Source: Ecdyonurus torrentis
Taxonomy: Eukaryota; Arthropoda; Insecta; Ephemeroptera; Heptageniidae
DNA: 64,000 nt
Assembly (NCBI GenBank): GCA_949318235.1
Contig: OX439131.1
Span: forward strand, 48,088,422 to 48,152,421
Direction of reading: 5' to 3'
Positions 27,243 through 32,039 of the stretch are shown here, one piece after another. Numbering within the stretch: the stretch's first letter is position 1; the number at the start of each line of letters is the position of its first letter. A program made the position numbers and the translations under genes. The notes under the pieces were generated by a model that had not been told where the DNA came from, made no database searches, and was given only the letters and a program-made list of their open reading frames with translations.

Positions 27243-27985
27243 GGAGAAAGAGTTGGAATAGATCATTCAAATTTTTGGAGTTAGTGTAGGAATAGATGAA
27301 CTAAATTACCACAATTTCTATAACATCATACATTTCAAATTAAAAAATACAAAAAATAAAATGTGCAAAGTGACCCGTATGACCCCACTCTCCCCCAAGT
27401 TCATGGAAACACGATATTTTGATAGGGGTAGGGCAAAGCATGTGTCTGCGCCTTGGCGAGTGGTAAATCAGGTGAGTTTTTGGTTGCATTACAATCACAG
27501 CAGTAAAACTCTCTAATTAACAGCCTTGAGCTTGTATTTTTGTGTCCCCCTTATTGTTGTATCTATTTTAATTAAAGATTCCCGCGTCATATAATTTTCA
27601 ATATAACGTACTTTAATTATTATCAATTGCTTTTCTTTGATTTGCATATTAAACCAAAATGGTTTCTTACCTTCTTATAATTATATTATACGAATGTTAT
27701 AAATTGTTATAACTTTTACTGCAGTGTGTGTGTTTTTACATCAAACCCCAATGTGCATGTCAATGCTATAAGTTTGTAATGTTTATGTTCTCAGGGCAGC
27801 TTGAAGAACTACGTGATGAGAAGTTGTGTGTAGTCTGCTTAGCAGCAGACAGGAATATGTGTTTCCATCATTGTCGGCATGTTTGCTGTTGCGAGGAATG
27901 TGCTCATTTGCTAATGGCAGGTACCAAGAGGTGCCCCCTGTGCACTGCGCCTGTTCAAAATGTCCATCCTGTTTTCCTATCTTAG
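2834..27985 (+). CDS. Overall gene model: three PSMA4-like blocks - ubiquitin-like domain - 29-aa repeats - RING
   Basis: Exons: 2834-2918 (candidate), 3277-3439, 4587-4753, 5408-5529, 5937-6060, 6673-6768, 7159-7297, 7683-7849, 8529-8650, 9058-9181, 9794-9889, 10280-10418, 10804-10862, 11519-11611, 11993-12069, 15853-15898, 16651-16680, 16732-16775, 17776-18071, 19206-19369, 20209-21371, 24168-24354, 27795-27985. All junctions keep phase and the total is 3894 nt (1297 residues plus stop). Approximate residue layout: PSMA4-like block 1, 29-252; block 2, 253-468; shortened block 3, 469-565; linker 566-631; Ubl 650-729; repeats 826-1139; RING 1246-1284. PSMA4 is a structural alpha-ring subunit of the 20S proteasome, and C-terminal RINGs of this type recruit E2 enzymes in ubiquitin ligation. 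A single transcript is an inference. The alternative is PSMA4-derived pseudo-copies plus a separate Ubl-RING gene starting at the in-frame ATG at 16740. Confidence 0.6.
2919..3276. other. Intron with (GA)n tract and 24-base G run
   Basis: A GA dinucleotide tract lies at about 3065-3085 and a long pure G run at about 3170-3193. No gene or TIR element was seen. The acceptor is TTTGTAG at 3270-3276. Confidence 0.6.
3277..3439 (+). CDS. PSMA4-like: PSMA4-like block 1, exon 2 (alpha-subunit signature)
   Basis: Reads [33 protein letters not shown] and [14 protein letters not shown]. This matches proteasome alpha-4, including the second half of the alpha-subunit signature (GRLFQVEYA). Phase 1 at the acceptor and phase 2 at the donor. 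It is the only one of the three blocks that keeps QVEYA; the other two replace it with DIEV. Confidence 0.92.
3440..4586. mobile_element. Intron with three nested TIR elements
   Basis: An older TIR element shared with the equivalent introns at 7298-7682 and 10419-10803 ends at CACCCTATAG near 4483-4492. A second copy of the same family (about 3474-3787, ends GGGTG/CACCC, flanked by TATA on both sides) inserted at its left tip. A third, unrelated element (about 4018-4405, ends AGTAACTAAATAGGTAGTA and its imperfect complement) sits inside. An A-rich tract lies at 3950-3998. Confidence 0.75.
4587..4753 (+). CDS. PSMA4-like: PSMA4-like block 1, exon 3
   Basis: Reads [40 protein letters not shown] and [12 protein letters not shown], aligning closely with proteasome alpha-4 ([16 protein letters not shown] and IPCEQLV are diagnostic). 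Begins after TTGCAG in phase 2 and ends at GGAG|GTAAGC in phase 1. No stop or frameshift. Confidence 0.93.
4754..5407. mobile_element. Intron with AT-rich hairpin element
   Basis: The sequence around 5005-5035 (ATATCTTAACTTTAAGTCAA) is inverted at about 5160-5190, with a further hairpin in the middle: a ~190-bp MITE. The same element is present in block 2 at about 8105-8300, so it predates the tandem duplication. Confidence 0.75.
5408..5529 (+). CDS. PSMA4-like: PSMA4-like block 1, exon 4
   Basis: Reads [43 protein letters not shown]4 has GWDK where this copy has GRDK (a W-to-R change; block 2 keeps W). About three residues are missing before DPSGNY relative to the usual LYQSDPSGNY. Phase 1 to phase 0. 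Confidence 0.92.
5530..5936. other. Intron, nothing recognised
   Basis: AT-rich intron, near-identical to the block 2 intron at 8651-9057. No inverted-repeat element stands out. Confidence 0.6.
5937..6060 (+). CDS. PSMA4-like: PSMA4-like block 1, exon 5
   Basis: Reads [20 protein letters not shown] and [17 protein letters not shown], matching the alpha-4 segment AAVSMLKQDYKEGEMTL...AIKVLNKTMD.KLSAEK. Phase 0 to phase 1; donor AAC|GTAAGG. The block 2 copy appears identical. Confidence 0.93.
6061..6672. repeat. Intron with G run and 57-bp minisatellite (3 units)
   Basis: An 18-base G run lies near 6151-6168. A unit of about 57 bp (GTGTAGTGTTATCTATCAG ... TTTAGCCAGCAA) repeats three times across about 6278-6440. 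The block 2 intron has the same array, and the rearranged block 3 intron has four units. Confidence 0.8.
6673..6768 (+). CDS. PSMA4-like: PSMA4-like block 1, exon 6
   Basis: Reads [32 protein letters not shown]. This is the degraded equivalent of the alpha-4 segment VEIATLTRENGKTVIRVL...EVEQLIKK. The Lys/Glu-rich tail and stop of PSMA4 are absent; the exon instead ends at a consensus donor in phase 1 and can splice in frame into the next block at 7159. The homologous exon at 11519 keeps the ancestral-looking [11 protein letters not shown]. Confidence 0.85.
6769..7158. other. Intron linking PSMA4-like blocks 1 and 2
   Basis: A near-identical intron lies at 9890-10279 between blocks 2 and 3, marking the junction of a ~3121-bp tandem duplication. 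No TIR element was seen in it. Confidence 0.7.
7159..7297 (+). CDS. PSMA4-like: PSMA4-like block 2, exon 2 (N-terminal signature lost)
   Basis: Reads [36 protein letters not shown] and [11 protein letters not shown]. The GRLFQVEYA segment of block 1 is replaced by D-IEV, created by splicing phase 1 from the previous block. There is no start codon at its head, so this block cannot be an independent canonical PSMA4. Confidence 0.88.
7298..7682. mobile_element. Intron with GGGTG/CACCC TIR element
   Basis: A TIR element of about 260 bp runs from TATAGGGTG near 7328 to CACCCTATA near 7576-7584. It is the uninterrupted version of the older element in the block 1 intron. Related copies lie at 10449-10706 and about 17235-17535. 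Confidence 0.7.
7683..7849 (+). CDS. PSMA4-like: PSMA4-like block 2, exon 3
   Basis: Near-identical to 4587-4753; the clear protein change is CEQL to CEQM. Phases are unchanged and the frame is open. Confidence 0.92.
7850..8528. mobile_element. Intron with AT-rich hairpin element (duplicate)
   Basis: Carries the same MITE as the block 1 intron (about 8105-8300). Small indels distinguish the two copies, for example an extra 22 bp near 8370-8392. Confidence 0.7.
8529..8650 (+). CDS. PSMA4-like: PSMA4-like block 2, exon 4
   Basis: Reads [19 protein letters not shown] and [12 protein letters not shown]. It keeps the GWDK tryptophan that block 1 lost, and shares the short deletion before DPSGNY. 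Phase 1 to 0. Confidence 0.92.
8651..9057. other. Intron, nothing recognised
   Basis: Near-identical to 5530-5936. Confidence 0.6.
9058..9181 (+). CDS. PSMA4-like: PSMA4-like block 2, exon 5
   Basis: Apparently identical in sequence to 5937-6060, with the same phases and donor. Confidence 0.92.
9182..9793. repeat. Intron with G run and 57-bp minisatellite (duplicate)
   Basis: A copy of the 6061-6672 intron, including the G run near 9274 and three minisatellite units (about 9399-9561). Confidence 0.8.
9794..9889 (+). CDS. PSMA4-like: PSMA4-like block 2, exon 6
   Basis: Same sequence and phases as 6673-6768. Splices in phase 1 into block 3 at 10280. Confidence 0.85.
9890..10279. other. Intron linking PSMA4-like blocks 2 and 3
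   Basis: Near-identical to 6769-7158; no additional features. Confidence 0.7.
10280..10418 (+). CDS. PSMA4-like: PSMA4-like block 3, exon 2
   Basis: Identical in protein to 7159-7297 (DIEVIGHAG ... IYKINE). Phase 1 to 2. Confidence 0.87.
10419..10803. mobile_element. Intron with GGGTG/CACCC TIR element (duplicate)
   Basis: A copy of the 7298-7682 intron with the TIR element at about 10449-10706. Confidence 0.7.
10804..10862 (+). CDS. PSMA4-like: PSMA4-like block 3, chimeric exon 3/6
   Basis: Starts as exon 3 ([14 protein letters not shown]) but after GATGCCAAC jumps directly into the end of exon 6 (DEKTE and its GGTAAGT donor). A deletion therefore joined two exons and preserved the frame: phase 2 in, phase 1 out. 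Exons 4 and 5 are absent from this block. Confidence 0.75.
10863..11518. repeat. Rearranged intron with four minisatellite units
   Basis: Up to about 11043 it matches the intron after exon 6; then it switches to the intron before exon 6 (GTATTGTTTAGTAATAATAA, compare 6241). The 57-bp minisatellite has four units here (about 11083-11300). It is a second recombination junction, independent of the one inside the preceding exon. Confidence 0.75.
11519..11611 (+). CDS. PSMA4-like: PSMA4-like block 3, exon 6 (best conserved version)
   Basis: Reads [31 protein letters not shown]. This is closer to canonical alpha-4 (VEIATLTRENGKTVIRVL) than the equivalent exons of blocks 1 and 2, which have [10 protein letters not shown] and extra residues. 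Phase 1 to 1. It is probably the original exon of the parental gene. Confidence 0.85.
11612..11992. repeat. Intron with long (GA)n microsatellite
   Basis: An uninterrupted GA tract runs from about 11704 to 11782. Open frames on either strand across it are only an effect of the repeat. Confidence 0.9.
11993..12069 (+). CDS. Linker exon, unassigned
   Basis: Phase 1 acceptor (TTTGTAG) and phase 0 donor (GACT|GTAAGT). Reads [26 protein letters not shown]. The spacing EAFGH....L..L resembles the [13 protein letters not shown] segment of PSMA4, so it could be a highly diverged copy of that exon; the similarity is too short to assert. No other family was recognised. Confidence 0.55.
12070..12480. 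other. Intron start, nothing recognised
   Basis: Unique-looking AT-rich intron sequence up to the LINE remnant; no element boundaries were identified. Confidence 0.5.
12481..13600 (-). mobile_element. 5'-truncated non-LTR retrotransposon (RT C-terminus), minus strand
   Basis: Minus strand, 13585 to 13238: the end of a reverse transcriptase palm and thumb ([40 protein letters not shown]). After a frame break, 13150-12632 continues with [18 protein letters not shown] and [13 protein letters not shown], the C-terminal region typical of Jockey/CR1-type LINEs. It is truncated just downstream of where the YADD box would be. A pure T run (about 12725-12762) is an internal poly(A) on the element strand. 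Dead copy; a related one is at 26370-27010. Confidence 0.85.
13601..13915. other. Intron, homopolymer-rich
   Basis: T runs at about 13770-13798 and 13840-13856, followed by a G run. Nothing coding. Confidence 0.6.
13916..14481. mobile_element. Foldback element, ~230-bp arms
   Basis: Arms 13916 to about 14145 and about 14250-14481 are reverse complements with scattered mismatches; the outer ends are CTGGCAAGAG and CTCTTGCCAG. The central ~100 bp is unpaired. Noncoding. Confidence 0.85.
14482..15402. other. Intron, AT-rich, nothing recognised
   Basis: Several T homopolymers (for example 15089-15110). No gene or clear element. Confidence 0.5.
15403..15657. mobile_element. Hairpin MITE family B, copy 1
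   Basis: A central near-perfect palindrome carries AGTGGCGCTGC (about 15509-15519) and its complement (about 15557-15567). The outer arms pair GATGTAATTCAAATTTTCGC with the complement near 15590-15613. A second copy is at 18133-18384 in another intron of the same gene. Confidence 0.8.
15658..15852. other. Intron tail
   Basis: Pyrimidine-rich run ending in the acceptor CTTGCAG at 15846-15852. Confidence 0.5.
15853..15898 (+). CDS. Linker exon, unassigned
   Basis: Reads [15 protein letters not shown], phase 0 to 1, between CTTGCAG and G|GTAAAC. No family recognised. Supported by splice sites and frame only. Confidence 0.55.
15899..16650. repeat. Intron with an imperfect ~130-bp direct repeat
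   Basis: The sequence AACACTTGCTATATTGTAGA occurs at 15971 and again near 16102, each followed by related sequence down to TAGTATAATCA. This is an imperfect tandem duplication of about 130 bp (about 15970-16230). A long T run precedes the acceptor. Confidence 0.7.
16651..16680 (+). CDS. Putative 30-nt micro-exon
   Basis: TTAACAG|GTTCT...CACTATG|GTAAGG encodes about 10 residues ([10 protein letters not shown]). It is phase 1 on both sides, so it can be skipped without changing frame. Both splice sites are good, but so short an exon needs transcript support. Confidence 0.45.
16732..16775 (+). CDS. Linker exon with in-frame ATG
   Basis: Reads [15 protein letters not shown], phase 1 to 0, donor GAG|GTGAGT. 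The upstream intron would be only 51 bp. The ATG at 16740 is in frame with everything downstream and is the most likely start if the Ubl-RING part is a separate gene. Confidence 0.55.
16776..17775. mobile_element. Intron with a GGGTG-family TIR element
   Basis: An element from about 17235 (AAGGTGTATGC) to about 17533 (GCATACACCCTATAG) belongs to the family seen at 7328-7584, and its middle closely resembles part of the S spacers of the 32-56 kb array (GGAGGCCATACT on the reverse strand). An A run lies near 17650 and a C-rich tract near 17688-17702. Confidence 0.7.
17776..18071 (+). CDS. Ubiquitin-like domain exon
   Basis: Starts [15 protein letters not shown]. From about codon 20 it reads a beta-grasp-like pattern ([52 protein letters not shown]) and ends [14 protein letters not shown]. 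The spacing and ending parallel ubiquitin's ESTLHLVLRLRGG, with LQGG for LRGG. This is therefore a Ubl fold of about 78 residues (about 650-729 in the full model). It is followed by more protein, so the glycines are internal. Phase 0 to 2. No identity search was possible, and the exact Ubl family is unknown. Confidence 0.75.
18072..19205. mobile_element. Intron with hairpin MITE family B, copy 2
   Basis: The element at about 18133-18384 repeats the 15403-15657 element: GTGGCGCTGTGATC around 18249, complementary GCAGTGCCACTT-like sequence near 18284, and shared flanks ATATATAATCAGGATT and AGCTCAC. The rest (18385-19205) is AT-rich with T runs; nothing was recognised. Confidence 0.75.
19206..19369 (+). 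CDS. Basic exon following the Ubl domain
   Basis: Reads [55 protein letters not shown]. Lys/Arg-rich, with no recognised domain. The acceptor is canonical in phase 2. The only donor that keeps frame with 20209 is AAAG|GCAAGT, a GC-AG intron; a GT a few bases downstream would lead to a stop. Confidence 0.7.
19370..20208. repeat. GC-AG intron with (CT)n microsatellite
   Basis: A CT tract lies at about 19419-19449. The remainder is AT-rich; no element boundaries were found. Confidence 0.65.
20209..21371 (+). CDS. Long exon with 11 coding minisatellite repeats
   Basis: Begins [20 protein letters not shown], then a Ser/Thr/Pro-rich run. Eleven repeats of 29 residues follow ([20 protein letters not shown] core; the last lacks the final five). 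After them come [20 protein letters not shown] and NMKNC, a possible part of a zinc-binding site. Phase 1 to 0 (GACAAT|GTAAGT). The repeat region is GC-rich relative to the surroundings and predicted to be disordered. A long open frame on the opposite strand exists only because the unit length is divisible by three. Confidence 0.88.
20331..21272 (+). repeat. Coding minisatellite, 87-bp unit x 11
   Basis: Unit starts are 20331 and every 87 bp to 21201. Units are almost identical at DNA level. Units 5 and 6 share AGTGGAACC in place of AGTGGTACC, and units 7 and 9 share ACACATACC in place of ACACACACC. This pattern indicates recent stepwise duplication, including a two-unit block (7-8 to 9-10). 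The number is likely to vary between individuals. Confidence 0.97.
21372..22298. other. Intron, homopolymer and low-complexity DNA
   Basis: A, T and CACCTTTTTT-rich blocks (21585-21670, 21900-21955, 22020-22225). ATTTATTTATTAAACACCAA near 21703-21722 also occurs near 26670-26690, suggesting a shared retroelement end. No coding exon. Confidence 0.6.
22299..22794. mobile_element. GACGG-rich TIR element, copy 2
   Basis: Same ends (TTCACATGGAGTGAAAACTT near 22306) and the same GACGG/CCGTC-packed interior as 1274-1754, with about 90% apparent identity by eye and an extra segment near 22408-22430. Inserted within low-complexity intron DNA. Confidence 0.87.
22795..24167. other. Intron, nothing coding recognised
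   Basis: Homopolymers to about 23200; a GTGTGC-rich tract at 23915-23960; AGTAAACTCTCAATTTTGAG near 23986, which resembles the end of a Tc1/pogo-type element but has no confirmed partner. Acceptor CACACAG at 24161-24167. Confidence 0.5.
24168..24354 (+). CDS. Helical exon upstream of the RING
   Basis: Reads [55 protein letters not shown]. Rich in Leu/Gln with helical periodicity, as often found before C-terminal RINGs where it can mediate dimerisation. Phase 0 to 1, donor AGAG|GTTAGT. Confidence 0.82.
24355..25443. mobile_element. Intron with TA-flanked TIR element (24637-24843)
   Basis: CCCCTGTTGCACA at 24637 and its exact complement ending at 24843 are flanked by TA on both sides: a 207-bp MITE. 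A weaker inverted repeat spans about 24889-25056. The rest is AT-rich. Confidence 0.7.
25444..27395. mobile_element. ~1.95-kb element with GGGGAGAGTGGGG inverted ends
   Basis: GGGGAGAGTGGGGTCATACG at 25444 and its complement ending at 27395 form ~30-bp TIRs. The interior has no transposase. It holds homopolymers and an inverted pair of LINE fragments, so it is a non-autonomous composite. A flanking target duplication is not evident. Confidence 0.75.
26370..27010. mobile_element. Head-to-head pair of LINE 3' fragments
   Basis: 26690-27010 on the plus strand reads [40 protein letters not shown] and GRMAILTK, the same family as the remnant at 12481-13600. 26370-26660 is its reverse complement. 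A short spacer containing TTTATTTATTAAACACCAA separates them. Twin priming or two insertions could produce this. Confidence 0.8.
27396..27794. other. Intron tail, nothing recognised
   Basis: AT-rich sequence up to the acceptor TTCTCAG at 27788-27794. Confidence 0.5.
27795..27985 (+). CDS. C-terminal RING finger exon (IAP/MYLIP-type E3)
   Basis: Reads [47 protein letters not shown] and ends VHPVFLS-stop. The eight ligands are all present: C1246, C1249, C1261, H1263, C1267, C1270, C1281 and C1284 (model numbering), a C3HC4 RING. The [10 protein letters not shown] spacing and a chain end a dozen residues after the last cysteine match IAP, MYLIP and LRSAM1 RINGs. Such RINGs bind E2 enzymes and act as ubiquitin ligases, usually as dimers through the chain end. 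Substrate unknown. Confidence 0.94.
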
Positions 27986-28196
27986 TTCAACCTTAGGGCT
28001 GTAAGCTGCAACCTCTAGTTAAACCTTAGTTATCTTTTTTTAATTGTTGCAACAATCAAAATAACAACTTAACTACGGTTTAACTAGTTAGTTAGCGTCG
28101 CAGCTTACGGGGGTTAGTTGTATTTTTTTTTGTTCTTGTTGTTGCAATGTACTGAAAATGTTTAAAAATAATTTTTCTGTGTGTCTCTCTCTTTAA

Positions 28197-28311
28197 AATA
28201 AATCCACACAAATGTGAATGTTCACCTCCTTATAAGTGTGTTACTGTCGTATGTAAATTACGACATTGTTGTACGTGTATTGTTGATATTATTACTACAA
28301 AATTAAATAAA
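28197..28311 (+). terminator. Candidate poly(A) signals
   Basis: AATAAA occurs at 28197-28202 and 28306-28311, about 210 and 320 bases after the stop codon, reasonable positions for 3' end formation. The region is AT-rich, so chance matches are common. Confidence 0.45.
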
Positions 28312-28764
28312 AATTGTTACCTAAATAACCATGGTACTGTAGTTATTATTGGAGTTTAGAGCTCTATATGCATGATAGAATGTGTTGAGAGCATTTTATT
28401 TTTATTAGAGATGAGTAAAACATTTAAAAATTACATACATACATACATACATATCATGACGCTATTAATCCCTTTCGGGGTAAGCCAACAACACAGATGT
28501 TTTATCCTGACCCAGTGATAGACCTCCACAACTTCCTATCCTGACATACTTCAAAAAATTATTTGAAAGTATTTACAATTGTTATAACATTTTGAAACAG
28601 ATCTCGATCATTGTCAGTGTGACTCTTTTATTATTATTTTTAATGCAACTTGTACAGATACCTAATGCAAAATATAAATTCTGTTGCCTTGTATCGTATT
28701 GAACATGTTATTCAAAAATAAAAGGGACTCCTGCAGAACCCTATTTCAGATGTTAGGAGTATTA
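28312..28764. other. Intergenic, (CATA)n tract
   Basis: A short CATA tetranucleotide run at about 28432-28453. Nothing else recognised. Confidence 0.5.
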
Positions 28765-28912
28765 CCATTCCCATGTGTTCTATGAGTGCAGTATTTGTGA
28801 AGAGGTATGAATCACGGTTCCGCGAGCATGAAAGAAACCATAATCATGCTACGCGGAACCGTGATTTGAACATCACCCCCAAATACTGCAGGCTAGAAAT
28901 GTATAGGAATGG
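28765..28912. mobile_element. 148-bp hairpin element with near-perfect core
   Basis: The inner arms 28810-28831 and 28843-28866 (AATCACGGTTCCGCG and complement) are almost perfect, with a ~12-base loop. Pairing continues outward through GCAGTATTTG/CAAATACTGC and CCATTCC/GGAATGG. Probably a miniature element; the transcript would fold like a microRNA precursor. Confidence 0.75.
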
Positions 28913-29604
28913 CCATTGTACTACAACTTGCTAAATTAGTAAAATAGTATAAAATGAGCCATGTACTGAACATAATTCAGTTATTTAAATCTGAACTAAA
29001 TTAGCAATGAAAGAGATGGAATTCAACATCTCCCCTCTGTAATGTTCTACTAGCTGCACATTGAAATAATATTTTAAGTCGGGAAATCAGCTACTGCGGG
29101 ATTTGACTATAAAATTGCAAAGACAGAAAAATCTGAAATTTTGCACAATGATACGTACATTAGGATTAGGTATCTTCAAAAATGTAAAAATTTTGGGGGG
29201 TCACCATGCTAGATTTTTAATTATGATTTTTTGAAGTTTTAGTCCCATAAGAGCCCATGTTTTTTTCAATAATTATTTTATCTCTTATCTGATTTGTCAC
29301 GGGTTCTGAAAATTTTATCACATAGGTAGCTGTTACTGTTAACTTTTAAATGCATCATAAAATTTGGCAGTTTTCTTTTTAGATTTTGAGATACAAGCCA
29401 TTTATATAGAATCCTTAAGGATGTGATCGAGTATATAGTCAAAGATGTGATTAGCTTAAAAGTTATAGCATTACTTTTTTTTTATTAATAAAATTGTTCT
29501 GTTTTTAATAATATTTTCATATATTTTGTCAATCAACAATATAAAAGTCGTAAAATGTAATATAAAAATATTTAAAAGTCTTACCTTATTTTCCACCATT
29601 GAGC
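28913..29604. other. Intergenic, nothing recognised
   Basis: AT-rich. No open frame or inverted repeat stands out. Confidence 0.5.
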
Positions 29605-29843
29605 AAGGTCCATATTATAAAGAGGTTGAGCGCATCACAAAACTCGCGCAGTTGATTTTATTTTGTGATAGATGTACTTGATTCTAAGCCAATACAATGC
29701 CGTTCACCAGCGTTCACCAGTTACGTCACTGATAAGGTGAATAAAAATACACCCGGTGATATGACGTCTTTGGTGAATTTCATTAAGCTGCGCGACCTTG
29801 GCCAAAACTTTTCCTGGAGCATCTAACCTCTTATATGGACCTT
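29605..29843. mobile_element. 239-bp TIR element
   Basis: AAGGTCCATAT...AGAGGTT at the left and AACCTCTTATATGGACCTT at the right are inverted. Flanks GAGC and GATC are similar but not identical. Noncoding MITE. Confidence 0.7.
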
Positions 29844-29910
29844 GATCATTGATAATGAAATATTGAATACGAAGCTTATAAATAGATTTTTAAAAAAGAA
29901 AAGAAAAAAC

Positions 29911-30070
29911 ATGGGGAAAGGGAGTTGAGCTTTTGCGGACAGAGAACATTGGTTTTTAGAAATATTAATTTCCAACCTAGACTGAAACTGAACTCTGTCG
30001 GGGTTGAAAATTATTCTCTCACTTAAGGGTCCCTCTACTCCCAGCAAAAGCTCAACTCCCTTTGCCCCAA
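29911..30070. mobile_element. 160-bp TIR element
   Basis: TGGGGAAAGGGAGTTGAGCT at 29912 pairs with AGCTCAACTCCCTTTGCCCC ending at 30068, one mismatch over ~26 bp. Noncoding. Confidence 0.8.
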
Positions 30071-30601
30071 TTTTTTTTTAAACTTATAAATTTACTATAT
30101 GTTTTCTATCAAAACTTAATTTATCAATAATATTGCACAGTCAATTTTGTTATGGAAATTATTTTCTATCAGGGAAACTTCTTCCAATAACTTGTGTGAT
30201 AGCACAATTATACAACTTCAACCTGATATGGAACGACTGAAAGGAGTGTAGAACGACAGCTTTGATAATACGTAGACAGCATCTTTAGCAGCCTATATAA
30301 AAAAAGAAGAAGTTATGATTTTTTTTGTAAGATTGTTTTGTGACATACACAAACATAGTTGTTGTATGATTTTATTATAACACATGCACCTACAGTCCCT
30401 CCAATGAATGATTGAGTGTGAGCGGTGCACAGATGACTGAGGGGGACTTTTTACAACTTGTGTGTTAAAAGCATTAGCAAAAGCAAGAAAAGTGCAGGTG
30501 GCAACGCTGCTCTTACCTGACTACGCATTTCTACCCTTTTCCTTAAAAAGCGGCATCGTCTTTGATGTTACATTTACGAGGGACTTAAGTGTACATGCAG
30601 G
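30071..30601. other. Intergenic, nothing recognised
   Basis: AT-rich, no convincing gene or repeat. Confidence 0.5.
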
Positions 30602-31098
30602 TGCAGTAAAAAGTAAGTGAAAAAGAGCAGTTTTTCAATGGAAGGGATTAATGCTACCTGACAACACGACCCAATTATCTTACGCGTCAATGATTTTGAG
30701 TAATTTTCACAGTAAATCAAGTTTATTTTAGATGTTAGTTTTATTAAAAATCATGCATATATATATTTCTTTTTTGATCTATAAGTTTTTAGCGATATTT
30801 TGAACTACCGTGATTTATAAAAATATAATGAGACAATTAATGAGTAGTATGCAATATTTTTTATTTGAATATATTACTTTAATATGAAGCTATAACTTCG
30901 ATCAAAAAAGAAATTTGCATGATTTTTAATAAATCTAACATCTAAAATAAATTTGATTCACTGTAAAAATTGCTTCGCGAGTTATCAAAATAATTGACGC
31001 GTAAGATAATTGGGTCCCGTGTCCCGTGTTGTCAGGTAGCAGGTAATCCCTTCTTTTGAAAAACTGCTCTTTGTTCACTTACTTTTTAATTACTGCAC
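30602..31098. mobile_element. ~500-bp foldback element
   Basis: Long arms (about 30602-30790 and 30895-31098) carry GCAGTAAAAAGTAAGTGA, ATCTTACGCGTCAA and TTTATTTTAGATGTTAG in inverted order. Noncoding. Confidence 0.8.
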
Positions 31099-31132
31099 TT
31101 TTTACTTTTTCACTTACAAAGGTGCAGCAGTG

Positions 31133-31319
31133 TAAAGACCCTTAACAAAGAAGAGACATCCCCTGATTTTAGGCTACCTGGATGTACACGGCCGCACGAC
31201 AAGGCTGCATACACTCCATAAACCGCAGGCGGCGATCAACAACCAATCAGGCGCTCGCTTTTTGGGGTAAAATTTCAGCGGCCAATCAGGGGATGTCTCT
31301 TCTTTGTTAAGGGTCTTTA
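31133..31319. mobile_element. hAT-like MITE with 8-bp target duplication
   Basis: A 35-bp TIR starts TAAAGACCCTTAACAAAGAA. CAGCAGTG occurs immediately outside each end (31125-31132 and 31320-31327), an 8-bp duplication as made by hAT transposases. No coding capacity in 187 bp. Confidence 0.8.
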
Positions 31320-31327
31320 CAGCAGTG

Positions 31328-32009
31328 CTATTGTATTATATACAGTACGCAGACTTATTGACGACAGTAAATGTTACCACTAAAATAAATATACAACTTA
31401 CTAAAAAATTATCAAACTTTGAAATTAATTATATAAAAAAAAAATCTATTGATATTATGCAAATTTTATCAACAGGGCTCAAAGCGAAATTTTATGCTGA
31501 TTATAGCATTATAAATTTCAATTAAAATTAAATTACATAATATTTTGAGAAAGACAATTTAAATACTAAAAGTTTTTTTTACACTCTATAAGCTTATTTT
31601 ATGCGTAGCTGTTTCAACATATCTATACGGCCCCTTAATAATAAGAAAAAGACAGAAGAAAAAAATACAATGTAATTAACTATTGTTTAGCATATTGCTG
31701 CATTTTTAAATAAATATTTTTGCTGCACATTTTTACTAATATATAAAAATTCAAAAATGCATATTGCAACTTGCAAGAAATGAATGATATAAGATTTTAA
31801 ATTTTCACTCCAATTTGTTAATTTTATGTCTAAAAATAAATAGTTAATACAATAAAACATTAAACAATTAAAATAGAGAAATTAAGATATATGTAATATC
31901 TCGGAGAAATTTGTGATCTTTCTGTTCATGCTCTGGTTTTTCTCGGCTCGTTTTTATTATTATTTTTATGAGTATTATCTTTAAATTGGTAGATCTGATG
32001 TATTTAATT
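31328..32009. other. Intergenic, AT-rich
   Basis: No gene recognised. The left edge of the palindrome array lies near 32010-32040. Confidence 0.5.
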
Positions 32010-32039
32010 TTGAAATTTTAAAAATTTATTATTATTATT

